From positions 195,820,174 to 195,884,173 of the forward strand of contig CAXKWD010000003.1 in the NCBI GenBank assembly GCA_964059195.1: a DNA stretch of 64,000 nucleotides, given 5' to 3'. The notes beneath the pieces were generated by a model. The model worked only from the letters and a program-made list of their open reading frames with translations. It was not told the origin of the DNA and searched no databases. The position numbers were made by a program, and so were the translations under genes. This document shows positions 9,896 to 21,308 of this stretch, piece by piece. Source of the DNA: Ectobius pallidus. Lineage: Eukaryota; Arthropoda; Insecta; Blattodea; Ectobiidae. The stretch's first letter is position 1, and every line of letters starts with the position of its first letter.

Positions 9896-10917
9896 ATATC
9901 AAAGGCGGACATCTGACGAATTCATAAATTCTGAAAAATGCCAGTTCCTTATATACAAGTTGTATTTATGTATTTTTTTATGGCTTCTTTTTCATATTTC
10001 CGCTTAGAAGTCCCAAATAAACTTTGTTCTGTTTCTGATATCAATATCATGAAGAAAGTCAGTGAAAATTAGCTTTGAAAATACAGATGTCCTGTTTTGA
10101 AACAAAAATTGACAGATGTCCGTTTTGGATACAAACATGATGGTAGGTGTCCGTTTTTGTTCCAAATTACTCACCTAAGAAATTCCATATCAGACCACCC
10201 CTAATATTGCTAAGAAAGATAAGGAGGTGAAAACTGGAATACAGTACAAATTAAATACCAATACATTGTCAAAATTCCTTAAACAAGATTTTATTTTATA
10301 AATACCGCACGATTCTCGCGATTGCACCAGCTAGCATTAACGTTAATTCATTATTACTCTATGCCCTGTTAACGAAGTTTTACCGCGTTACAATATTCGT
10401 TATGAATAATTCTAACATTTCTGACATCAAACTTTCACCACACTATAGATTATTTGGTTTGACATATCAAATTAGCATATCCAAAATGTGAAGTCATCCT
10501 TACGCTTCTCTACATTTCTTGTCCACTTTTATGAATTTATTTTCCTTCTTCTTGTGTTCCCTTCACTAACTGAAATATTAGTCTCCATGGGAACACCTTC
10601 CTCTTTTCAATAATACCTTAAATAATATTATTACGTCAAAATAATGTTACAAGCACGCAACATGAGCAAAACAGATTGTCACATTGGGAACAGTAGCAGC
10701 CATTGCTAAATCGGAAGTCATGTGATCAGATTCTAGCTCCCGCATTGGCTGTTTGGTAGATGTCCGATGTTGAAAACAACTTGCACAGCAGGAGTCCGAA
10801 TTTGAAACGAACCTTCAACTTTGAAGCAAAAAATTACGTGCTTGCGTCCGTTTCTGACTAAAACCGATTTCTCCATTGCAAAGGGGAGACAAAATCCTAT
10901 AGGAAACCACTTCTAGA
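9896..10917 (-). mobile_element. TIR element X, copy 2, right end missing
   Basis: Inverted relative to the full copy at 19530-20604. It begins with the terminal repeat GAGTGGCTTGATATCAAAGG and matches along its length, including GGACATCTGT-type subterminal repeats. It stops inside CCACTTCTAG at 10917, where element Y1 begins. The last ~50 bp and terminal repeat of X are not found on the far side of Y1/Y2, so this end was deleted. Confidence 0.8.
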
Positions 10918-11962
10918 TGGCCAAGTGCATCGACAGTGATTAAGATTTGGTTAAACAGTGTTTACCTACACACGTTTAAGATTTTAAACATGATTAAAAA
11001 GAAATGTGGAGCACCATTCCTAATCTCTGTTTACGGAACTGTGTTTAGCTGGCGGCTTGTTTAAACACAGAGCATAAAATCGGAAAGCGAGCGGAGTATA
11101 ATGAACGCATTCTTCTGTTCACGAGGCCATTACCTAGAGGAAGAAGAAGAAGAAGTTAACAAGAAGACACCATGGAGGAGCGAGGATATTCTCTGCTCTG
11201 CCTGTGATGTAGGGAAGCATATTATTATGTATCGGCGAGTCAGTGAGGTTATTGCATTGCTTTCATCATGTATAATTTTAGCTGCAGTTCTGAGTATATT
11301 TCCAATGTCCCCTACAACTATATTGAATGATCAGGTAGCATAATACCTCAATACAGTTAGGAAAGTTCTTCGAAAGGATTTCCTCGCTGCACTATAAAAT
11401 TTCTTCGCTCGTTTTCATTCCGTTCAAGATATTCCAGATATAATAACTCTCTTCAAAGTCACCGTCTGTACATTGTGTTTTCTTTGGCTTTTATATCATG
11501 CATACTTGCATTTCAAAAATACACTGTCATATCCTTGTTTTTTCTTTTGTTTTGCTTTCATATATTTTAAAAACATAAATACACTGTACCGTTTAACATG
11601 TTAAGACTTCACTGCCTAATATATATATTTTGCTTTCAGAATATTTTAAAAACTGAAATACAGTGTTCCATATAAGACTATAGAATGCGCTGCTACTGCT
11701 TTGTGTCTATTTTTTTCTTTTGTAATATTTTAAAAACGAAATTACAGTTTACCGTATAATATTTTTAAAATTCACGCCCACTGTCTTTATATAATATAAT
11801 AAACTGTCATAATGATTCAGACTGCAGTCTACTGAATAAAACTTCATGAATTATCTGTCTATACCTCATATAATTATTCACCAAGAATTATACAGGGCAG
11901 TAATAACTGTAATATCCTTATATATATTCAGGGTAGTTTTTCTTGTAAAATAAAAATAAAAA

Positions 11963-12148
11963 ATGAATGTCACAATAAAAGAGAGACATCAGTACGACAC
12001 AAGATCAAGAAAGAACTTATACACAATAGGGCACAATAAAAAAGCATCGGAAAGGGATCCATACGCAATCAGGGTAAAATTTTATAACAAACTACCAGAC
12101 AGTATAAAACAGTGTATCGGGACAAAATTCGCCAATAAATTTACATAA
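11963..12148 (+). pseudogene. LINE C-terminal fragment captured in Y1
   Basis: The 61-codon frame contains HQYDTRSRKNLY and VKFYNKLPDSIKQ. These match the extreme C-terminus of CR1/Jockey-type ORF2 proteins (H.Y.TR... and .K.YN.LP..IK). Sequence downstream continues to GACGAAATAAAATTATTATT, a LINE-like 3' end with TTA repeats at about 12305-12328. The same insertion is in Y2 at the same place, so it predates the Y duplication. Confidence 0.75.
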
Positions 12149-12411
12149 TACCTATGCAAAAGCACTCTACAGGATAGAAGAACTATGAAATGGAGAGCCT
12201 TAGCATGTATCTCTATTGTATATCTATTGTATAAGTATTGTATAATTCAGATTGTAAGTTTCGGACATGTCCAACATCATGTCTGTATTTGATACAGGGA
12301 CGAAATAAAATTATTATTATTATTATTACTTATTACTGACAGTGAATTCTTAACATTTCATACAGTACCGGTACACTAATTAAACTTAAAAATATTATGA
12401 TAAAAAATATT

Positions 12412-12480
12412 TGCCGCGACCGGGATTTGAACCTGCGACCTCCTGCACCACAGCTCAGTACTATAACCACTCAGCCAAGA
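12412..12480 (-). ncRNA. tRNA-like SINE remnant in Y1
   Basis: Minus strand: TTGGCTGAGTGGTTATAGTA (box A) and GCAGGTTCAAATCCC (box B), then GGTCGCGGCA. It is degenerate. A shorter version is in Y2 at 14578-14632. Confidence 0.55.
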
Positions 12481-14066
12481 ACGACGTTAGGATCATTGCT
12501 TGAATATGGGCAATGTGAACCGGTACGGCTTCTCTTGTGTCGTGCTTCGAGACTTAAAACCGTCTTTGTAGGTCTATGAGATGTGTTTATATAATATTTA
12601 TTGTACCTTACAGTTCGGAAAAATGGTATTATGATACTGATGACATTAATATCGAGACCTAATTCGTCTGAAAAGAGAAATATGAGAAGAAGAGAGTCTC
12701 ATCTATTGTTTGCAGTCGACCCCCGCCATTTCAGCAAACTGCTAATCATTGTTTAGCTTCAGTAACCGCCCGATTTTGACTGTTTAAGTTTAATCAACGG
12801 TAATCGGTGATTTCGACACTAATCGAGGTTGATGCTCCATAACTTTCCCTAATCATAGGTTAGGAAGAAATTATAAACGCTGATTACACTAATCGGGGTC
12901 GGTGCACTTGGCCACTAATATGGCCAAGTGCATCAACACTGATTAAGATTTGGTTAAACAGTGTTTACTTACACACCTTTAAGATTTTAAACATGATTAA
13001 AAAGGAATGTGGTGCACCATTCCTAATTTCTGTTTACGGGGCCGTGTTTAGCTGACTGCTTGTTTAAACACAGAGCATAAAATCGGAAAGCGAGCGTAGT
13101 ATAATGAACGCGTTCTTTTGTTGACGAAGCCATTACCTAGAGGAAGAAGAAGAAGAAGTTAACAACAAGAAGACACCATGGAGGAGCTCTGCTCTGCCTG
13201 TGATGTAGGCAAGAATATTATGTATCGGCGAGTCAGTGAGACTATAGCATTGCTTACATCATGTATGATTCGAGCTGCAGTTCTGAGCATATTTCCAATG
13301 TCCCATACAACAATATTGAATGATCAGGTAGTATAATACCTCAATACAGTTAGTAGTCGATTCATATCAGAAACAGGATGATTTATTTCTGTTGGGAATT
13401 GCAGTACCTGTGAAACTATTTGTTTAGACATGCGAAATCTCTCCACGAATTTCCTAACGGAAAGTTCGCTGCACTATTAAACTTCTACGCTCATTTTCAT
13501 TCCGTTCAAGATATTCCAGATATAATAACTCTCTTCAAAGTCATCATCTGCACCTTGTGTTTTCTTTGGCTTTTATAATATTATAAACACTTGAATTTCA
13601 AAAACACATTGCCATAGCCTTGTTTTTCTTTTGTTAGGCTTTCTTATATTTTAAAAAACATATATACACTGTACCGTTTAACATGTTAAGACTTCACTGC
13701 CACTACGTTTTATATATATATATATATATTTTTTTTTTGCTTTCAGAATTTTTTAAAAACTGAAATACAGTGTTCCGTATAAGACTTTGTATTTTTTCCT
13801 TTTGTAATATTTTAAAAACGTAAATACAGTTTACCGTATAATATTTTAAAAATTCACGTCCACTGTCTTTATATAATATAATAAACTGTCATAATGATTC
13901 AGATTGCAGTCTATTGAATAAAACTTCATGAATTCTCTGTCAATACCATAAAAAATTATTCACCAAGTAATAACTGTAATATCTTTTATATATAATTATA
14001 TATATATATACATATATATATATACACACACACAGGGTAGTTTTACTTGTAAAATCAAAATAAAAA

Positions 14067-14252
14067 ATGAATGTCACAATAGAAGAGATACATCAGTACG
14101 ACACAAAATCAAGAAAGAACTTATACACAATAGGGCACAACAAAAAAGCATCGGAAAGGGATCCATATGTAATCGGGGTAAAATTTTATAACAAACTACC
14201 AGACAGTATAAAACAGTGTACCAGGACAAAATTCGCCAATAAAATAAAATAA
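14067..14252 (+). pseudogene. LINE C-terminal fragment captured in Y2
   Basis: Paralogue of 11963-12148 with about ten residue differences (HQYDTKSRKNLY, VKFYNKLPDSIKQ). The 3' end again runs into an ATT-rich tail at 14396-14490. Confidence 0.75.
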
Positions 14253-14577
14253 TACCTATGCCATAAATCACTCTACAGGATAGAAGAACTATGAAAAGCA
14301 TGTATCTCTATTGAATAATTCAGATTGTAAGTTTCGGACATGTCCAACATCAATAATATGTATTTGATACCTGGACGAAATAAAATTAAAACAATTATTA
14401 TTATTGTTATTAATGTTTGTTATTATTACTATTATTATTACTATTACTATTATTATTACTATTAATTTTAATATTACTATTATTATCACTATGATTATTG
14501 ACAGTGAATTCTTAAAATTTCATACAGTACCGGTACACTAATTAATCTTAAAAAATATTAGGATAAAAAAATAATTA

Positions 14578-14632
14578 GTCGCGACCGGGGATTGAACCTG
14601 GGACCTCCTATAACCACTCAGCCACGAACGAT
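14578..14632 (-). ncRNA. tRNA-like SINE remnant in Y2, shortened
   Basis: Matches 12412-12480 but lacks the segment between the D arm and the T arm. It keeps GTGGCTGAGTGGTTATAG and the box B region. Confidence 0.5.
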
Positions 14633-15061
14633 GTTAGAAACATCGCTTGAATGTTGGCCATGTGAAGCGGTCAGGCTTCTCTTGTGTCGCGCTTCGAAAG
14701 TTAAAATTGTCTTTTTAGGTCTATGAGATGTGTTTATATAATATTTATTGTACTGTTCAGTTCGGAAAAATGGTATTATGATACTAATAAGATTAGTATA
14801 GAGACCTAATTCGTCTGAAAAGAGAAATATGAGAAGAAGAGAGTCTCATCTATTGTTTCCAAGTCGACCCCGCCATTTCAGCAAACTGCTAATCATTGTT
14901 TAGCCTCAGTAACCGCTCGATTTTGACTGTTTAAGTTTAATCAACGGTAATCGGCGATTTCGACACTAATCGAGGTTGATGCTCCATAACTTTCCCTAAT
15001 CATAGGTTAGGAAGAAATTATAAACGCTGATTACACTAATCATTGTCGGTGCACTTGGCCA

Positions 15062-16070
15062 ATAGAGTTACGGTATACCGGCGCATGCGCAGAGCATCCA
15101 TCACGTGACTTTAGCGTTTACGGTAACTTAACGTAAGCTGGGCAAAAATTCTCAAATATTTATCATATTATACGTTGATAAACCTTAACATTTTAATGCT
15201 GAATAATAATTACGATCCTTATGATCCTAGATACAATTCTAGTAGCCTACACTAGAACAAAATAGGCCATGTGACAAAATTGGCACAGTTTTAATCGGCC
15301 GTGAGCAGTGATTGAAAATAATTCATATTTTCTAATTAATTGGTAACCCTTTGTTATTATGAATCTGCATTGCTACGTAAGCAATAAGCAATTCAACAAT
15401 TCTCTAGCGTAGGATCTTCCAAGATAGGACCTTTTTTTCCTTCTCCTGTAAGTACACCGTCAATTGACATAGCCGATTTTGCTGGCTCAGCGACGGTATG
15501 TATGTGTAAGTTGGTGCAAGAGGCGGGTTAATGTCATATGTATACCAAGTACTGTTTGTTACGTTTGGCTTTCAGCTGCAAACTTGTAAAACATTTATTA
15601 TTCGACATTATAAAAGATTTTCTAAGAATCTCGCACATTCAATTGTATTTTTAATAAGTGAGATTAAGTAATGGATCTTCTGTTACTGTTGTTTAATCTT
15701 TAAGTGCTAATTTCATGTTATACTAAGAAACAAAGACAGCTAGGCTCTTCCGTAGTAGGAGGTTGGCAATTGGAAATAGCACTATGTGAGGTTAATTTGT
15801 ACATTATTTCGGAGAATTCCTTCCGCGAGTTTTGGGAATATTTTGTTTTACAGCTAATTTATCTTTTAAAATTCTGAAAAATAGTACAACTAGTTAGCTT
15901 TAGTGTAATATTTTTCACCATTTAACTTGAAATAAAACCGAAACATTTAAATTAGTAACCGACTTATACCAAAAATAAAATTAGCAAATACACTCATCAT
16001 ATGGACTGTATGTATACAGCGTACTCTTGCCGTGGTAGTATAGGTTGCATACAATGTACTCTAACGGTGG
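15062..16070. other. no gene or element recognised
   Basis: Ordinary AT-rich sequence. No frame over 60 codons and no terminal repeats were seen. Confidence 0.5.
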
Positions 16071-16087
16071 TGTTGTTAAGTTTTATA

Positions 16088-16270
16088 ATTAAGGAATCGC
16101 GCACAATGTGCATTATCTTAACCTAAGACTTAACCTACTGACAAACACCCAGTCCTGAACCCGGGAAAGGGATTTTCCACTACTGAAAAATCACCGACCC
16201 GGCCGGGAATCGAACCCGGGCCGCCGGAGTGGAAGGCAGGCGCGCTACCGACTCACCCACGGCGACGGAC
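16088..16270 (-). mobile_element. tRNA-derived SINE with 17-bp target duplication
   Basis: Minus strand head GCCGTGGGTGAGTCGGTAGC (box A), then GCCCGGGTTCGATTCCCGGC (box B), then GGTCGGTGATTTTTCAGTAG. It is flanked by TGTTGTTAAGTTTTATA (16071-16087) and TGTTGTTAAGTTTTGTA (16271-16287), a target duplication with one mismatch, so both ends are defined. It was mobilised by target-primed reverse transcription. Confidence 0.9.
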
Positions 16271-16289
16271 TGTTGTTAAGTTTTGTATC

Positions 16290-17865
16290 CATGAGAGAGC
16301 AGTGTTCTGTCATCATTTACACTTAATGATAAAATTCACATAATTATTATTGTAAAATTACAATTAGGCCCTAATTATCTAGTTTCATGGTAATTTTAAA
16401 GAACAGTCTTGGACCACTGTGTGAAATTGGAGCATTGCCCATGCCAGAGATACCGAAATTCATTCCCAACTTTGTCTTATTCATTAATAATATTCCATTA
16501 AGTCCATTAGTAATTTGCTGGGCAGGGGGACTGTCATAAGCAGTTTATTGTAAACATCCAATTAAGATCATTAATAAATTTCATTGTCCGTTTGTGGTTG
16601 ATAAAAGAGATATGAGGACTTCCTATACAACAAAAATAACACAATTATCCCGAAAGTTCAGTTGGTACATCATTTACTGTGTTGTTACTGACTGATGATG
16701 ATCTACCAGGGACCGAAATGCGCATATCCTCAATACTAATCCTCAGAAAGTTCATCTGACACAACGGATGCTACAGCAAATCATCACAAAAGTCTACAAC
16801 AGTTTACATCTTTGGAATTGCTATATATTTATGTGACTTGGTTCTAAAAAGGCCAATGTCAATTTCTTGCAAAAAATGAGATCTAAGCTTTATTGAGCTC
16901 GGCTAGTCTTTATCTTTCGAATACTAAAAGTTCCAATGCTTGATGCTATTAATAGACATAATAAGACATAATAGACATAATAATGTCGGAAGTTCTCACC
17001 AAAAAATGTTACTTGTACTTCTATAAAGGCTTCAAAGGTTTATGACATTAACCTTTAGAACCAAGAACAAAGTCACAGATTTATGGTTCGTTTTTACACA
17101 TTTAATGAAGGTGCTATAGATATACTGCAGTATTTTTAACTTGGAATAAGTATACATTACATCAACAACGAACATTATAGCAATAACCAACGGACAATAG
17201 TGTAAGATCACATAGAATCTTTTAACCTAACTCACAAAGTTGAACATTATAGGTACTTTGTATTTTACAATTTTAATTGACTTTTAAGAATTCATACCAC
17301 TATCTGCTAGCAGTTACTATACTATATATTTTATAGTGACGATAATGAGTGTGATGGTTGAACATAGTTAACGTGTATGAATGATAATAAAATATTATTA
17401 ATCTTATGATTTATTAACTTCGGTGAAACCAGTGCATTGATGGAAAATACGTAAATTTTACGAAGATATATTATATATAGGCTGAGTGATAACATCATAT
17501 AAGTGATATATCTGTAACAACACAGTAAACGTTGTACCAACTGAACATTCGGGATAAAAGCCTTATATCTGTGGTACAGGTGGTCCTCATTTCATACAAA
17601 TATCCTATTAAGAGCACAAATTGTTATGCAATAAATTCTAGATATATCCCAGAATATTTTAAGGGATGGCCGAAGTGTTGAGAGTGGTTTCCTAAACTAT
17701 GTGACCTAGGAAATTGAAATTTTATCACTTAACTAAAATATAAACCGGAATTAAAATTTAAAAATTTAATTCTAATATCTCAGTTTGTTTAAGAGACATT
17801 AACTGATGTAATTGATTTTTTAAAAGTCTCCTCCAGCATACTAAAACATGAAGCTGAATTTTATA
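16290..17865. other. no gene or element recognised
   Basis: AT-rich DNA. A short tandem of GACATAATA lies at 16956-16985. A 69-codon minus frame at 17331-17540 has no recognisable domain. Confidence 0.5.
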
Positions 17866-17873
17866 TTCTATAT

Positions 17874-18393
17874 CATATATGGGCAACGCCCGGCCCGCGG
17901 GCCAGATGTGGCCCGCACCGACTTTTGATCCGGCCCGCGGAACATTTTAAAATCGCGCTCGAGAAAATAAATATTTTCGGTTCTTACCAACAAGAGAGTG
18001 AGAGGGGGGAAACAAAAGCCTGAACTACGAGGGTGTTCCTTCCGGTTAGCGCTAGAAAAATGCTGCAATGGACCTAAATCAAAATATCGAACCAGACTTA
18101 CAGATGAAAATTTTGAAAACACTCTGCGCTTGTGTATTTGTGGGATTGATGCCAACATTGATTATCTTGTTTCTCAAGTTAAAGCTCAAGCTTCTCATTA
18201 ATTTCTGCTGATTGTAAGTAAATACCTAATCAGTTCGATATTGTTCTTATTCATGTAACTTTAGCATTATACTTTATAAATACAAAAAACCGTATCATGA
18301 TTATTTTTTCACAACTACCTATTATCTACGGCCCGCGATTTCATAAATATCGTAAAGTTTAGCCCGCATGTTTCCAAAGGTTGCCCATACCTG
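17874..18393 (+). mobile_element. hAT element, internally deleted, exact 8-bp target duplication
   Basis: Left end CATATATGGGCAACGCCC and right end GGTTGCCCATACCTG are terminal repeats (consensus CAGGTATGGGCAAC, decayed on the left). TTCTATAT is duplicated exactly at 17866-17873 and 18394-18401. CGGCCCGCGGGCC is a short palindrome next to the left end, a pattern I associate with Charlie-like hAT elements. Only a transposase C-terminus remains inside. Confidence 0.9.
18079..18201 (+). pseudogene. hAT transposase C-terminal end
   Basis: The last 40 codons of the frame ending at 18201 read SKYRTRLTDENFENTLRL, then GIDANIDYLVSQVKAQASH. Charlie-like hAT transposases and their domesticated relatives end this way (KYR..LTDEHL...LR.A...I.PDI..L). 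The preceding catalytic and dimerisation regions are deleted. Upstream residues of the open frame (from 17998) are not transposase. Confidence 0.8.
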
Positions 18394-18592
18394 TTCTATA
18401 TGCTTGCTTTACAAATTTTCTAATAATTTTTTATATTGTTTGTACTGATGTTTAAAAAAAATATATTATTTTACCCAGAGAAATGAAAAAAACTGACTTG
18501 GGATTATGCTAAACATTTTTAAAAGAACTAAGGCCTATTCATAAAATCAAATTAGACATGATATTACACACATTGTAAATGGGGACATACAG

Positions 18593-19523
18593 CTTTCGAT
18601 GCTGAAAAATAGGTGAAGTTTCATTTTCTTCTCAGCAATGAATCGTTCTGTAGCCTCGCAATCTGGCATGCACTATATTGACTAGTTCTACAATTGCATA
18701 CTCTTTTCAGAATTAATTTAACTGTTACAGTTAATGGGCATTTATCATTACAAAATGGCAACCAAATTTTGTGCCGTTTCCCTGATAATTTTCATAAATA
18801 GCAATATTTTTGAGTGATTATTTTTTCTGTTTATTTGTAAATATCATGTGAACAACATATCTAGGATCTTTGGATTATCTGCAATAGAAATACTAAAAAT
18901 AATAATTCATCGCTTGTTAATTTTTACATCATAAATATTTTTTAAAAGTAAACTATTAACGTTACATTAATGATTCTAGACAGTAGTGTTCAATAATATT
19001 AAATATACTTGCATGCAAAATTTCACTGCAATATGTTAAAAAATGTTTGAGTTATCAGGGAAACGGCACTTCAGTGCACAAAATTTGACTGCCATTTTGT
19101 AATGATAATTACCCATTAACTGTAATAGTTAAATTAATTCTGAAAACAGTATGCAATTGTAGATCTATAGCCCTTTCACATTCGCCAGAGGTTTCAAGGC
19201 CAAACGTAGCACGCCTATGATGCCCCCACTTAAGGCACTCATATGACATCATACCCCTCCAATGCCAGTCACATGACAAGCCAGTAAGGAGTTATCCTTG
19301 GTGCCGTATGAGTGTGTGCGACAGCGCAGCTCCTCCGCGCAGAGGGGAATACTGTTGACTGGTGATCAGTGGGGGCATATTAGACGTGATAAGTTGTGGC
19401 CTTGAAACCTCTGGCGAATGTGAAAGAACTATATCAATATAGAGCATGTCAGATTGCAAGGCTACAGAACAATTTAATGCTGAGAAAAAAAAATGAAATT
19501 TCACCATTTCCCAGCATCGAAAG
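18593..19523. mobile_element. inverted-repeat element Z, arms ~200 bp
   Basis: Starts CTTTCGATGCTG and ends CAGCATCGAAAG. The left arm (18593-18800) pairs with the right arm (19042-19165 plus 19434-19523), including GGGAAACGGCAC and ATTACAAAATGGCA blocks. The right arm is split by the palindromic MITE at 19170-19429. The centre (18800-19040) is AT-rich and non-coding. No clear target duplication. Element X starts only 6 bp downstream. Confidence 0.75.
19170..19429. mobile_element. palindromic MITE nested in Z, TATA flanks
   Basis: Left GCCCTTTCACATTCGCCAGA and right TCTGGCGAATGTGAAAGAAC are inverted repeats extending through GGTTTCAAGGCC. TATA is on both sides (19166-19169, 19430-19433). A second inner inverted pair, GCCCCCACT and AGTGGGGGC, makes the element largely foldable. 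The uninterrupted left arm of Z serves as its empty site. Confidence 0.8.
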
Positions 19524-19529
19524 TTATAT

Positions 19530-20604
19530 GAGTGGCTTAATATCAAAGGCGGACATCTGTCGGAAAAATTGAAATTGAGTTAGAAGTGGATTCCTGTAGG
19601 ATTTTGTCTCCCCTTTCCAATGGTGAAATCGGTTTCTGTCAGAAACGGGCGTAAGCACGTAATTTTTTGCTTCAAAGTTGAAGGTTTGTTTCAAATTCGG
19701 ACTCCTGCTATGCAAGTTGTTTTCAACATCGGACATCTACCAGGCAGCCAATGCGGGAGCTAGAATCTGATCACATGACTTCCGTTTTAGCAATGGCTGC
19801 TACTGTTCCCAATGTGACAATCTGTTTTTCTCATTTTGCGTGCTTGTAATAATATTATTTTGACCTTGCAATAATATTATTTAAGGTATTATTCAAAAGA
19901 GAAAGTGTTCCCATGGAGAATAATATTTCAGTTAGTGAAGGGAGCACAAGAAAAAGGAAAAGCAATTCAGAAAAGTGGAAAAGAAATGTGGAGAAGCGTC
20001 AACCTCACATTTCGGATAATGCTAATTTGATATGCCAAAATCTATCGTGTGGTGAAAGTTTGATGTCAGAAATGTTAGAGTTATTCATAACGAATACTGT
20101 AACACGGTAAAACCTCGTTAACAGGGCATAGAATAATAATGAATTAACCTTAATGCTAGCTGGTGCAATCGCGAGATTCGTGCAGTATTTATAAAATAAA
20201 ATCTTGTTTAAGGAATTTTGACGATGTATTGGTATTTAATTCGTACTGTATTTCAGTTTTCACCTCCTTATCTTTCTTAGCAATATTAGGGTTGGTCTGA
20301 TATGGAATTTCTTAGGTGAGTAATTTGGATCGAAAACGGACACCTACCATCATATTTGTATCAAAAGCGGACATCTGTCAATTTTTGTTTCAAAACAGGA
20401 CATCTGTATTTTCAAAGCTAATTTTCACTGACTTTCTTAATGATATTGATATCAGAAACAGAACACAGTTTATTTGGGACTTCTAAGAGGAAATATGAAA
20501 AAGAAGCCATAAAAGAATACATAAATATAACTTGTATATAAGGAACTGGCATTTTTCAGGATTTATGAATTCGTCAGATGTCCGCCTTTGATATCAAGCC
20601 ACTC
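19530..20604 (+). mobile_element. TIR element X, full copy (1075 bp)
   Basis: Ends GAGTGGCTTAATATCAAAGG and CCTTTGATATCAAGCCACTC, a terminal repeat of about 33 bp with GCGGACATCTGT just inside. ATAT flanks both sides. The motif (C/A)GGAC(A/T)(C/T)CT(G/A) recurs at about 19544, 19729, 20333, 20366 and 20397, as subterminal repeats that could bind a transposase. It carries one short frame (19913-20110). A second copy is at 9896-10917. Confidence 0.85.
19913..20110 (+). CDS. possible N-terminal exon of X transposase (truncated)
   Basis: A 65-codon frame opening MENNISVSEGSTRKRKSN and continuing SEKWKRNVEKRQ. This basic stretch resembles the N-terminus of some long insect transposase-like proteins, whose RKR..S.WKRN..K pattern precedes a Cys-rich segment. 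Here the frame ends early without one. The ATG has a good ACCATGG-like context (CCCATGG). The copy in X2 keeps the start but has a stop after about 17 codons. I do not assign a superfamily. Confidence 0.35.
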   Translation: MENNISVSEGSTRKRKSNSEKWKRNVEKRQPHISDNANLICQNLSCGESLMSEMLELFITNTVTR

Positions 20605-20977
20605 ATATGTCCCCCTTAAGTACATTACTGAAAATTTCGCAGCCGAATTTATATTTTTGTGGGAGAAGATAGATTTAGCAAGTGGCGAAATAACATGCAA
20701 TCTAAAATTGAAAGAAAAAAAGACGATTAAAGTTTGCATGCACATTGGAAGTTTAGAATGGTGTCAGCAGCAACTGTTCCATGCGTTCAAAGTATTGCAT
20801 AGTAAAGTTAAAAAACATAATTTTCTTATGAAAACTGCTAAATCAAAACTTTTGTCGTTCCATGAGGCTATTTTTTCTTTAGAACTTGCTCTTTTCACCG
20901 AAGAATGCCATTCTATCCCCGTAATGCATCCCTATTGGCTCCGAACAATCCGAAACTTGCTACGGATAGTAGTATAA
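20588..20977 (+). pseudogene. unknown 129-codon frame, repeated (inverted) at 38.4 kb
   Basis: The frame begins inside the X terminal repeat and the TIR-derived first residues are not original. From about 20610, YITENFAAEF, EKIDLASGEITCNLKLKEKK, IKVCMHIGSLEW and HAFKVLHSKVKKHNFLMK read well. The part 20630-20780 has a diverged copy at 38395-38540 on the opposite strand, whose frame reads KIACKLKLRKIKVCM in the matching register. Conservation of reading frame between copies suggests it once coded. I recognise no domain. Confidence 0.35.
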
Positions 20978-21308
20978 TATAGAAAATTACAATTATATCT
21001 CGACACAAGAAATTGAGCACACTCTTATGAACATGAGAAATGACCCGATCCCATGCAGTTAAATGGGTCACTCGCTACGTTGTTGATCTTGGCCTCGAAG
21101 CCCTGGCGATCATCTCGCCCAGAATCTTTCTTTACGTTTATCTAAATAATTGCCTCATGATACCATATCAGGGCCATTTACAAAAGATAAAAAATTGTTT
21201 AGACCCCGGTTTAGACGGTGTGTTGAGGAATTGTTGAGCGTATAATTGATATCGGAATCCATATCTAGTATATGGTTCAGTAACTTATTTCTGAAATTAA
21301 GAAAATAC

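Larger units (their letters stand above)
10918..12914. mobile_element. TIR element Y1 (~2 kb)
   Basis: Ends are TGGCCAAGTGCATCGACA and TGTCGGTGCACTTGGCCA-like inverted repeats (right end ...GTCGGTGCACTTGGCCA), with degenerate complementarity reaching about 60 bp inward. It carries a LINE C-terminal fragment (11963-12148), a (TTA)n tail and a tRNA-like piece (12412-12480). A second copy, Y2, follows after 6 bp. The superfamily is unassigned. An 80-codon frame at 11101-11343 has no known domain and is broken in Y2. Confidence 0.75.
12921..15061. mobile_element. TIR element Y2 (~2.1 kb), tandem partner of Y1
   Basis: The same orientation and organisation as Y1, with terminal repeats TGGCCAAGTGCATCAACA and GTCGGTGCACTTGGCCA. 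ATA lies on both sides, a possible 3-bp target duplication. It retains about 100 bp near 13350-13455 that Y1 lacks and has expanded TA/CA microsatellites at 13708-13728 and 13990-14035. It includes the same LINE fragment and tRNA-like piece as Y1. Confidence 0.75.
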
